This document shows, piece after piece, positions 12,101-24,100 of a stretch of DNA of 64,000 nt. The number at the start of each line of letters is the position of its first letter. Positions within the stretch are counted from its first letter, which is position 1. The notes beneath the pieces were generated by a model. That model made no database searches, had not been told where the DNA came from, and was given only the letters and a program-made list of their open reading frames with translations. The DNA is from Ischnura elegans (taxonomy: Eukaryota; Arthropoda; Insecta; Odonata; Coenagrionidae). Location of the stretch: contig NW_025791658.1 of NCBI RefSeq assembly GCF_921293095.1, positions 806,001-870,000 on the forward strand. The letters are read 5' to 3'. A program made the translations under genes and the position numbers.

Positions 12101-15100
12101 AATACATCGCGGAAGTCATTTCGGGGGTCTCGATGCGGCAGATTCAAAGAATTAGAGGAAAATATCGTCGAATTTGTGCGCAAATGCAGAGCAGAAGCTC
12201 TTTGTGTAACTTATTCAATGATTCGCGACGAGGCATTGAAAATTGATATAATATTTTTTTCAGTTTTAATGTTTGTTGGAAAAAGTTTATTTCTTAATTT
12301 TATTACTTTGATATTTGTAAGTCATGTAGTTTAATTATTTTGCTTAGCAGGCATTTGATGGCAATATTTTTATAATGTTTATAATTTATTTAACACAATT
12401 TTATTTAGATTTCCTAAATTCTTCAGGTCACTTGGATTTGTGATGACTTGATGGGTGTGTTACACTGGATCTAAGGAAGTTTCAGGGCCAAATGCAATAC
12501 TGTTTATGGGATTTAAGTTAAAGCTTATACAGTAAAACCTCTATGTAGTGAACCTCTTTACATCGTAAACCTCCATACTTCGTACCAACCCTCCGGTCCC
12601 GTCAGATTTACATGTAAATTTACAGGCAAACCTCTATATAGTGAACCTCTTTATCTCGTAAAACCTCTAATATCGTACCAACAAGACAGCCCCGAGACGG
12701 CCTAACTACCTCCGCAAATCGTACCGAGACAACTAGAGACTATTAATGCAGCCGCGATAACGAACATGGAATGACATTTTCAGCGATAAATGTTTCACGC
12801 TTATTTTTTTCTTATACACCTTTAATAATTTTCACGTTAACCATTAGTTAGGGCATCCAACTACCCTAATCACATATTAACCCTTTCGCGCCGAATTCCG
12901 CACCTGTGCGGCGAGGATTTTTTTCCCTCAACTACGAATGCCACACCTGTGCGTCGTGAATTTTCCTACCATAACCAACGAATAACGAACGACCTGCGCC
13001 TGTGCGGCACAGGTCGAAAAAAAGTGACCGTGGCGGACACAATAGACCCACAGACGCGGTCGCCCCTTGTGATCCGCCTTAGCGCGAGCCCAGCTCCTTC
13101 TTCGGCCGCTCTGGTCGACCCTTTCCTATCCTCTCCACGCGGTCAACTACTGTTATTTGCAGTGTGTTTTCCAAAAAAAGTATTTGTTGCTTACTTTTGA
13201 AATCCAATGCTAGAAATAAATTCATCTTTTTTTGCTGACCACATGGAAATTTCAAACGAAATTCTAACGTTAATATCAACAGAGTTATAGAACAACTAGT
13301 AAATATACTAAATCCATCTATATAAACGTTAGCACTTCGTTTAAAATTTCTGCACGCTCAGAAAAAAACACGAAATTCATTTTGAATTTAAAAAAATCCA
13401 TACGAACAACAAGTATTTGCATATATTTTGCGTTAATATTTTAGCTAGTTGACCACGGACTCATGCTAGGAAGGGGCTTTTAATCCCTCTAGAGTCTGGG
13501 ACAGAGGCCGAGGAAAAGGATCGGCGCCCCACCGAGTCGGGTCCAAAAATGTTTCGGGAGAGACCAACTGTCTTTAGTCGACGCGGAAAGGCTTCGTACA
13601 GAGGAGTAAAGAAAACTTTCAAGAGACTCGTATTGAGGAAGAATTTCCTTCAACGAAGATCCGGCGCGAAAGGGTTAAGTGACGGTAAATGAAGACGGAA
13701 CACATCGTTTTCTCTCGAATCATGGTCAAAATCGCGCAATAGCACTCGCTTTCTTTTACTGATGGCTTTATTTTCTTGTAAGTGCCTACAACATACTATG
13801 TTCAGTTAATAAAAGAGGCGACCAGCGCAGCCTATAATCACTTACTGACGGAAATATTTCAACTAACTTCACTTCCATCCATGGAGACAGAATTACTCGA
13901 CCGCATTGCTACTTCCGCTTCTGAAATGAAAACATTTCATGAATTTTCCGCGACTTGAAATAAATCAAATGCAGTTTCGCAATTATTTTATTCCCATATT
14001 TCCCGGTGTAGCACTTTCTTACTACTGCATAGGTAATTTTTTCGATGCTTTCGTGAACGATCGTAGTTTAAAATTTATTGCGCTTAGCGACAGTCATATG
14101 TCTTGCCTGCGTATTTATACCGCGAAATCTGACTCTTCCATCGGGAGTCTGGGACGTCAATTTCTAGCAATACTGAACGAACATCAATCCATGCGCGACA
14201 GTGTTAGGTGAAGGAGACAGCTAATTAGCTGATACGCGGTGGGGCAATGAAATTTTTTACCGTCACCGCCTCATTCTGAAGTAGTTCGCCTAGCATTCTC
14301 ACCGGGAAATCACGTCCTTTCGCAGACCTAGCGTTTCTGTGTGCCCTCGACAGAGTTTTCTTAAACGCTACGTGCATTGTATTTAGGAGAGAGGGAATTG
14401 AACAAAATTTTCAAAATTAAGCTCAATTTTTTGTATATTTTTTGCAGTAGTCACGTGTTTACTTATTTTTTTATATTCTTTAACAAGTCGCATGTTATAA
14501 GAATGATAAATCAATTCTTAAAGATATAATAAGGAGTATTTTCAATTATTTGCCATAAAATATGAAAATTACTTAATTAATCATAGGCTGATGATGGTTT
14601 CGAGAAATAAAAGAAGGCGACTGCTTGACATTAGCACATAATTAGCAATTTTCCTAGCCATCAACGAGGACAGGCAGAAGGCAGTGACCTTTGGAATACC
14701 TTCATTCACACTCACATTTATTTTAAACAACCGAGGAAAAACAGAAGAAACTGTATATATAGGCTGCACAAATAAAAAAACTCAGGCAGTCAAATACAAG
14801 GATGAAGAAATTATGTTTAGAAATATAAAACTATTGTTCTTTCCTCCGAACACTATTAGTAAATTACAACTCATAGACCAGGGAATTATTTCTTAGGTCA
14901 AAAGGCATTAACGAAAATAACTAGTGATTTATTTATAGTGAAAATGACATTAAAAAGTGCTCATAGAATTGAAAACATTATTTCGAAATAGTTTGAAAAA
15001 AATTTTAAGCAAACCCATTAACTAATTTATTTTCTAAAAAGACCTCTTGAACAATTTACTTTTACCTTTGTGTAATCATTAAATTGTAAATATATGTTCG

Positions 15101-18100
15101 CTTATGCATTCCTATATGTTCAAATATATTAATATAATGGCTTAAAAGACAGTAGCACCTTTCATTTCCCAAGGATATGAAAAAATGGTGCCTACCCCTA
15201 AAACCTCTCTATAGTGAACCTCCATACATCAAATTGCCCAAATTTTGGTCCCCTCCATTACGATGTAAAGAGGTTTTACTGTATATTGACATTGTTTGTA
15301 GTCATTTAGAAATCAAAAATATTAATAATTTGTGAATGTTTAAAAAATACAATAGCCTTGGATACTTAAAAAATGTTCTCATTTCTTCATTACATCTGGT
15401 TAAGGAACTATAAATTACTGATACATGCAATGGATCACAACATGTTTTAGGTATAGTTATTTTGTTGTGATGGAAAATATGTGAACAGATTTGTTCTTAA
15501 TCTTCACAGAAAATAATAGTTTTTATCGACTCTAGAAACTTAACTTGCTAACCACAGAAAAATTGCCTTCCTTTGCATTTTAAAATTTTTCCCAAAACTG
15601 AGGTCTCAAAATTGGGGGGGGGACTATATTCAGAGGGGGACTATATTCGGAGATATACGGTATCTATGTACTTTTTATGTTATTTTAGTTACCTCTCCTG
15701 AATCATTACCAGCTTCATTTTCCTGACTGCAATCTTTTCAATTAGCATTTATGCAGCGTTAATGTGATTGTTAATGTGCACAGCGTTAATGTGATTGCTC
15801 TCAGATTCTTAATTCTTAGCGCAGGAATATTGCAGAATGCCTTAGGTTGTCCGCAGGCATATGACGGCAGGGGTGGGGGTAGAGCGAGATCCCTGGTGAA
15901 AACAAGAAGTGGTATTAAGCCGAGGGTAAGGTGGGCGTGCCGCTGACGAGTAATGCAACATTGCCTGAATCATATTAAAAATTTAATTGCTAGAATGGAA
16001 ATTTCAAATATTAAACTATTTTTGGCCTTTTTGATCCATCTCATAACCTCTCATAATCACTGTGTCGGCAAAAGCGGTTGTTTGAGACATGAAACGCACA
16101 TTTCTCTCGTAAATATGTGTACTTGAAATAGCATTTGATTGATAAGAATTTTTACATCAGACAGAAATCCATAGTAGCAGTGCAAATGCCGAGTAGAGTG
16201 CAAACATTTTTTAGCGGCATGTTCCTTTAGGATATTTGAAAGACATATAAGTCGAATCAACAATATGACCTAAGTGTTTCGATAAAGTAATAATATTCCT
16301 GTAATCAGCTAAAATCTTGTTTGAAACCATTTAAGAATATGGAATATCAAAATTCGCTAAAAAATCCAGCATTTCCTGGGACATAGGCTACCTAGCCAAA
16401 CATTCCCGCATCGATGGTTTTCCCGCATTCATCTTTGTTTTTATCCATCCCTCTGAAGAACAATCGATCGAGTTTCCTCTGTTTGTACCTTTTTATGTTA
16501 TTTTAGTTACCTCTCCTGAATCATTAACAGCTTTATTTTCCCGACTGCGATCTTTTTAGCACTCACATTCTTGCTGCTCTGCATGACACCTAGTTCCTGA
16601 AAACGGTGCATCTGCGGCTGCAAGATACTGGATTCAGAAACATGGTATTTCGACCTATATTCTATACGAGTAGGCATGAGGAGTTTTACATGGTCTGAGA
16701 TTACCAGTGCATGCACGAGGCACAGAGCTCAGCGAAACATCTCTTAATAATCCCCCATTAAAATGGCCTACGGTCGGAAAGTTTCCGTCTTTGATGTGGT
16801 AATTATAATCCTAATCAAAGCCAAGCACTACCTGCTAGCAGACTGCATCGTAGCGGCGCTCATATCCTCACCCCATGGTCAACTCACACGGCGGCAGAAT
16901 GATGTCACACGGGCTTTTCCCAGCATTCATACGTAGCCCTCGCATTTTCGCGTGCATTTCGTCTGTGGCATTTTGGCAGTTGCATATTAAGTGTCAAGGA
17001 TCAGATATTAATCAAGGATCTGATAGACCAATTGGATAGGTGTGGAGTGTATTCATTGAAATGCAGCGATTGCAATGGTGTATACATGGGGCAGACAGGG
17101 AGAAGTTTTTAAAATCAGAAAGAAAGAACATTTAAGTGCTTACAAAAATAACAAAGATGATAAAAGTAATTTTGCTAAACACTTAATATGCAACTGCCAT
17201 AGGAGCGATTTTAAATGATTATTTTAAATTTTTGCAATGACCGCCGTGAACTGGATTCTAGGGAACAGTTGGAAATTTTAAAAATTATCGAAAGTCAAGA
17301 CAGTACTCTTATAAATGAATATCTCTGCCCATCCTTTTCCCCTATTCTGGGGTCCGTTTTAAAATTCATCAAGTAACTAAGTAACAATAATAAGATAAAC
17401 AAATCGTAATTAAATCGAAACTTGAAGCTTTTACATGGTGGAAGGGCTCCATGTTTACACTAGAATGCCGGGAAATTTGTATCCCCTAGAATGCCGGGAG
17501 GGTGTCATTTTGACACCCATGTTTTTATATGCATGTTACGTTGCAGATTAGCTTTATTTCGGAGTCAATAGTGTCAACTTTTGTTTGATACTGATTTTGT
17601 GCCCTAATATTTAAAAAAAGTTAATGTTTTAATAGAGTATCATTGAAGTAAAAATTTTTTTACAAAAAAATACACTCCTAGAATGCGGCATCCATCGAAA
17701 AGATTGTGCTGAAACGTCGGAGGACGCATGAAAGTGCAATAATACCTATATACAATCATTGAATACTCTTTTATAAGTATTTATTGTTCACTGTAATTGG
17801 TTAAATTTTGTGCACAAAACAATTAAAATGAATATGACAGGATTGCTTTTCTTTTTATTATTATTGTTAACTTTTTTCATCAATTTTTCGTCATAGAATG
17901 TACAAGTGTGCTTCAAAAGACGAAAATTAAAATAAAACCATTGCGGCCACAAAACTAAGAAATTTTTAAAAATAAAATACAAAAACTTCGTATGAACCCA
18001 AAAAGAAATCGAACACTTTTTCATACAGACTTACAAAAAGCTTCATCTAAATAGTAGATTCTCTACATTCTGGCACTTTTGGTCTGTTTTGGCCGTAGGT

Positions 18101-21100
18101 TTACTGACTTTTCACTAAGCTTACAAAAAGCAACAGTTCTGTTTTCATTGCATTTTATCTATACTTGACAATCCCTAGTCAGTTCTGGATTTGGTTGCTA
18201 GATTTGGTTGACGCAATGTAAGGAAAAGCAAGCTATTCTGATAAATTTTGTAAAAATAATTCGGGACATCTTTTGTGAAGTTATTTCCTTATATATATTA
18301 TCCAGGAATTTATAGTGACCAAGTCAAAAGTATTCTGGAAAGAAAAAACAGGCCTGGTTCTAGTTCTGACCAAATATTTCCGCCCCATATGATCAATAAT
18401 ATCTACTTCAAAGTTTATCTCATTACAACACCTTACAGTTTCGGGCGATTTGTTAGAGTTGTTACCAATGTCAATATGAGGGCGAAGAGATCATAGAACA
18501 AGAACACATTTTTTTCTGTTTGCCGTGATGAACAGTAAGTGTTACGTCACTATTTTTGTTCAATTTAGTTGATTACAACTCTTCCCAAGAAACTTTTATT
18601 TCACCAGGTATTTCCTTTCTTCCCTTATTTACGGTTCCTGAAAGGCAAGTACCCTTTTGTTTCGAGTAGAGCTAGCAAAAGTGATGTGAAACAAATGCCA
18701 GTGGTTACATTCCTGCCCTTGCTCATGTAGGGTTGCATACGTTTCAATACAACATGATCTGAAACGCGATCGCCAGCTTGACGAGAGCCGTCCTGGACGC
18801 CTCTGGTCAATCTGGAAGTTAATGGAATCAGTTTACCAAATACATACTGTCTTTATACTCTGCAAACCAGTATTTATGCCCATACTTATCAGGCTTTGGT
18901 GCCATGAATTGCTTGAATGGACATCTAGCTTTGCTTAGAAACAGCTGTTCGTCAATGGTTATGTTAGGCTCAGGTTATGATTCCTCAGCATGGCCATCTT
19001 CTTCTTAGGATCTTGAACAAGGAGTTGAAGTCGCCTTGAAGTCTACCCAGCGCCCCTTCCACGTCGGCACACCTTGTCACGACCACGCACAATTTCTTTT
19101 CTGTCCGATAACTAGTGCAGATCCAGTAACTCAAATATGTGTATTGTAAAATAAATATGTGTATCTTTCGTGATTAAATTACTAAACTGTAATATAAAAA
19201 ACACTGAAACTGACCGTGCTCACTATTTTAATCATTTTTGGATGATCTAAATTGCACCTCCTCTGCAACCCAATCGTTGTCCGTCTCAAAATCTGCATCA
19301 GACCCTTTCTACGACACGTCTCCAGACATATCGTTTAGTATTGCAATACTTTGCTCCGTCGTAACACGTCTATGCAGTGCCATTATCAAGACAGAACTGC
19401 CGAAGCAAGTCAAGCAGCAGGTCGCGACACACAAGCGACCCAGTCCGCCAAACACGCGCGCGAGCCAAGCAGCCGAACACAGAGGCTCGGCAGCAGCTAA
19501 CTGCATTGTCGCGCGCGTCACTTCACTGCGATGTTTCAGGGCAAATAAGTGTCACCGCAGTAAAAAAACTAGCTGGTTTCAAGGCGAATCATTTGAAAAA
19601 GGCAGCGGAATATACTTACCTTACGAGCTACTAAACTTTTGAAATAAGTAGCATACAGCCTATGCTCATTGAAATTATGTAAAACAAACAATCATGAAGG
19701 TAATATACTATACTAAAATATACTATACTGTACCTAAAGGTACTACACATGAAGATAATGTACTAAACTATACTAATTTGACAAATAATTATCAAGCCAC
19801 ATCCCACAAGAGACCTAAACCGAAGAAAGAAATGATATTATATACTGGGTGTCAAAATGATACCCTCCGGCATTCAAGGTAAATTTGAATTTTTGAGACG
19901 AAAAAAATTAGGGGGGTATCCCTTTTACTGTCGTTTTGTTAAGATCTAAAAATGAATAAAAGTCACGAAAGATTTTTTTCTAAAACACTCTCTAATGGCC
20001 AGCTCCGTAAAAAATGTACGCGTAGGGTGTCAAAATGACACCCTTCGGCATTCTAGTGTTAATAATGAAAAACACTTCATTACTTCCACAAAATTCACAG
20101 AGTTTCTATTTAAATAAAATTTCTAAAATAGAAACTTTGTGAATTTTGTGGAAGTAACAAAGTGTTTTTCATTATTAACCCTTTCGAGACCGCGGAGTTT
20201 TCGTCTTAGCTTGACTGCTGTACCGAGCCCCAAGAGACCCCTCTTTTTCGTGGTACGGAGCATTTTTGGGGGGCATTCGTTAAGAAGGGTCTCGCTGAAC
20301 CTTTTTCGACCCCTCCACGGTGGGATTCCGCATTATCTCGGACTCCGAGAGTAGTTGTGCTCCCTCCTTTCCGGGTTTACGACCATACCTGTGGCATTGG
20401 TTCGCGGTCAACTTATGTATTGTTTATATGTATTTAGCAAATGGATAATTGTTGCTTGCACGTAAATTACAGACATAGAATATAATTCCTCATTTTTATC
20501 TGAGTATTGTCAAATTTTAAACGAAGTTCTAAGGCCATTATCAAAGCATTTAACGCAGCCACAATTTCCATGCTGATGTTTATACATAACTCGAGATAAA
20601 AGTTAATATTTATCGTAGAATTTCGTTTAAAAATTGCAAACGCTGCTCAAAAGACATATAATTCAATTCTTAGTTTAATTTACTTGAGAAATGAACAAAT
20701 ATTTATTTAAAAAACTGACGGGATAAACAATTGCATGACCGCTGTCCCTTACCGCTGAGAGGGATTATAAAAGACGAAGGGTCCGGGTAACATTAACCCG
20801 GATAGTCGGAAGTATACTGTATTACAGTTGAGGACCTCAAATCCAGAAAGCTTGGGACCGAAGGGTTCCTAGAGCCCTGGTCTTCAGCACACGGAAAAAG
20901 TGATACACTTTTTTTTTGAGAATTTTATTGCAAAGTTTTCCTGGATATTGTAAGAGGCGGCTGCCGTCTTCCTTACCTCAGTTCCCTTCCCATACCAGCT
21001 CAGCTATAACTCCCTTCCTTACACTCCCACGATTCCCCTACCACTCAACGCATACAGGAAGCGCTCGCACACAATTACTTATAACACTTCTTCTTTTCCA

Positions 21101-24100
21101 GAGCGCAACCCTAGTTTCAATGAATTATCATCATCTTCAGGCACAAATTACGATTTGTTTTAACCTTTTCCCTACCGTACACATATATATACGTGTGGAC
21201 GTTTCTTGACCCGGGAGACCACGGGCGTATATGTACGTGTGAGATTTTCCCGGTCAAGAAAACGAAACCCGTATATATACGTTTTCTAGCTCTCCCCCTT
21301 TCAGGACGGTCGTGGGTTTAGGTCGCCTTTGTCTCGGGACCCAACGCTTCGGGGTTTAGGATTAACCCTCCGAATCCGGGAGCAGGTACCCGGACCCCTC
21401 GTCTTTTATAACCCCTCTCAGCGGTAAGGGACAGCGGTCATACAATTGTTTATACAGTCAATTTTCGAAATAAATATTTGTTCATTTTACAAGAAATATA
21501 CACTAAGAATTAAATTATTTGTCTTTTGAGAAGCGTTTACAATTTTTAAACGAATTTCTACGACAAATATTAACTTATATCTCGAGTTATGTATAAACAT
21601 AAACATGGAAATTGTTGCTGTATTAAATGCGTTAATATTGGCCTTAGAACTTCGTTTAAAATTTGACAATGCTGAGAAAAAAATGAGGAATTCAATTCAA
21701 AGTCTTCAGTTTATGGGCAAACAGCAATTATCCATGACACAAATACATGTAAGTAATCCATAAGTTGACCGTCAACCAAAGCCGCTGGTAGTGTCGTAAA
21801 CACGGAAAGGAGGGAGCACAACTACTCTCGGAGTCCAAGATAATGCAATGCGTAGTCCCAGTGTGGATGGGTCGAAAAAGGTTCAGCGAGACCCTTCTAA
21901 ACGAATGTCCTCCAAAAATGCTCCGTACCACGAGAAAGAAAAGTCTCTTGGGGCTCAGTACAGCAGTCATGCTTAGACGAAAACTCCGCCATCTCGAAAG
22001 GGTTAATTGGGGCAAAGTGCACAAGTCCCGATATGTCCCAATTAAACAGAATCTACTGTATTACTAAATATATCATCTTCTCTTCCAGCTTGCCAACCAG
22101 CCGATGATACTCCTCCAGTCCCCAGGAAACCCAGGCGTCTTGCAAGCTGCGTACATCAAGCCGAACGTGTTCCCCGCAAACGTCCAAGCTCAAAACACGA
22201 CCAAATTGCCCACGGCCAACGCGCACATCCCGCAACCGACAATACTCGCGCTCCAGCCTCAGAACGTGGATAACCTTCAGAAGATGCGCAAAATCGTGTT
22301 GCAGAGGGTCAACAATCCGGTGTTGAGGGGCGGTGGCGTCCTCGCAAAGCCCCCTGTGTCGACGTCTGACGACGGGACGGTTGAGAGAGTAGGGGATGAG
22401 GGAGTCTCGGAGCAGTGCGGAGACGTGGAGAATGGTAGCGAAGGTGAAAGGACAGACGACGCAATGGAAGGGCAACTGGGGGAAGAGTTTCCGGAGCCGC
22501 TAGAGGAAACGGACATGGGCGTGTCGTTTTTGTGCAAGACAGTGTCGAGCGAGCACCGCCCCCACGTGTGTGAAACCTGTGGGAAGTGTTTCCGGAGGCG
22601 ACTCCACCTTAGGTACCACCGCTCGACGCATCAGGACGAGCGACCCTTTGCCTGTGCCGAGTGTGGGAAAAGCTTCAAGTTGAAGGTGTGTATGGAATCT
22701 AGAATAAGGTTAATTAAACGATTTTAATGTCTAGTTTTAGTATACCGGGACTAGCCGCGGTAATAACTTTTTACGGGAGTCACCCGCAATGAACAATCTT
22801 GCGAAAGATCCACAGAGAAAAAATCATTGGCCTTGACTGGGATTCGAACCCGGATCTCCCGATTTCCGGTCGAGTGCTTTAGCCATTTAAGCTACCGAGG
22901 CGTCATTCTTCCCTGTGGATATTTTCGGACACTACCGGACAAGGTGTTGCTGGACTGCTTGGTATATGATGCCACGAGCAGTCCAAATCGTGTGCACAGT
23001 GCCACAGCCGGAGAGCAGGCCCGGAAATAGAACCCAAAGAGGTGTTCACTCTTGACTAGTTTAAAGTATACCTGTATAAAGTATACTTTAAACTAGTTAA
23101 TTACTTTGAATAGTGTTGACCAGGATAAATTAAAATCGTTCATTTAACCTTTAATAATAGGGTGGTTTCCTATTATATTTTTATTGCCTAAATCGAAAGA
23201 TTATTACTCCTGGAGTACGTATTTAACGCATTTAGATTTTTAAATGAGGATATCTATTTTTCGCAATTAAATGAAAAGTGAAAATTTTCAAGTGCACGAA
23301 AATGTGACGGGCAAGTATGAATGCTGGGAAATCTCTCCGTGTGACGTATTTCTCGTTCCCGCTGCCGCCCTGTGAGGTGACCTTGAGGGAGGTTTGAGCG
23401 CTGATACGACGCAGGCTGCTAGCGGGTAGCTGAGTACCCTGCTAGCTGGTAGTGCTTGGCTTAAATAAGGATTATTAATACCTTATCAAACGAGGAAAAC
23501 TTTCTGACCTTAAGTAGTTTTAATAGGTGATTATTAAGACAAGTTTTCCAGAGCTCTGTGCCACACGCATGCATTGGTAATCTCAGACGATGTAAAACTC
23601 CTATCTACTCGTGTAGAAACTAGGTCCCTGTGACGTCACGTGGAGTGGCATCGCATGGGCGCCAATCTGGCCTTTTTCAAATGAGGTTAAAAAATGACCA
23701 TTACATTCGTCTAAACTGGGATTTCTAAAACCAAATAATTTGTATATTATGAATACACTAATGGTGGTTAACGAATCGCAATCGATGCCTTTCATTTTCT
23801 TTGATGAAGGTAACTACCCTATAACTAGGCTACATAGGTTATTATTGAAATGAGTTGAGACTAGAGATGGGTCGAATAGCAGATTTCTCAAACTCGAATA
23901 TCAAATTCGAATATTAAATCATTGCTCGAATATTTGAATACCTCGAATACTAAACGATGAATGCTGGAATGTTTGACTCGGTTGCCTGTGCAGCAGGAAA
24001 CACAAGATTTTGGGGAGTAATTTTGATTTCCTTCAACCCTTTCGCGCCTGGCTCATTCACGGGAAGTTGCTTTCGGCTGTACAAAGGCTTTGAGAATTTC

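Larger units (their letters stand above)
12530..15281 (+). mobile_element. Tigger-like transposon, family E, copy 2
   Basis: Ends CAGTAAAACCTCTATGTAG and AAAGAGGTTTTACTG with TA at 12528-12529 and 15282-15283. Subterminal 'gaacctcttta' repeats occur on both sides. It contains a decayed DDE transposase fragment at 14684-14895 and a TTAA MITE at 12881-13674. It sits inside element A. Confidence 0.88.
8034..15660 (+). mobile_element. Pogo-like element A, interrupted by two other transposons
   Basis: Ends CTGTATATCTCCGAATATAG and CTATATTCGGAGATATACGG are inverted repeats flanked by TA (8032-8033, 15661-15662). Removing the piggyBac at 8235-11291 and the Tigger-like element at 12530-15281 leaves about 1.8 kb, including a decayed helix-turn-helix frame at 11970-12240. 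Short relatives with the same ends are at 38524 and 59917. Confidence 0.75.

Noticed and set aside
17690..17730. Further hammerhead-like motif
   Set aside because: Only a GAAACGTC word; no pairing arms that I could verify.
21164..22002. 98-codon frame at 21728-22024 (-) and equivalents at 20139 and 34625 as a protein family
   Set aside because: The similarity is because all lie in copies of the same TTAA MITE; frames are interrupted in other copies.
22053..22475. 140-codon frame opposite exon C
   Set aside because: Antisense shadow of a GC-rich real exon.
22830..22905. tRNA gene on -
   Set aside because: Mispaired acceptor stem, a C instead of U at position 33 and a second copy with conserved flanks show a SINE.
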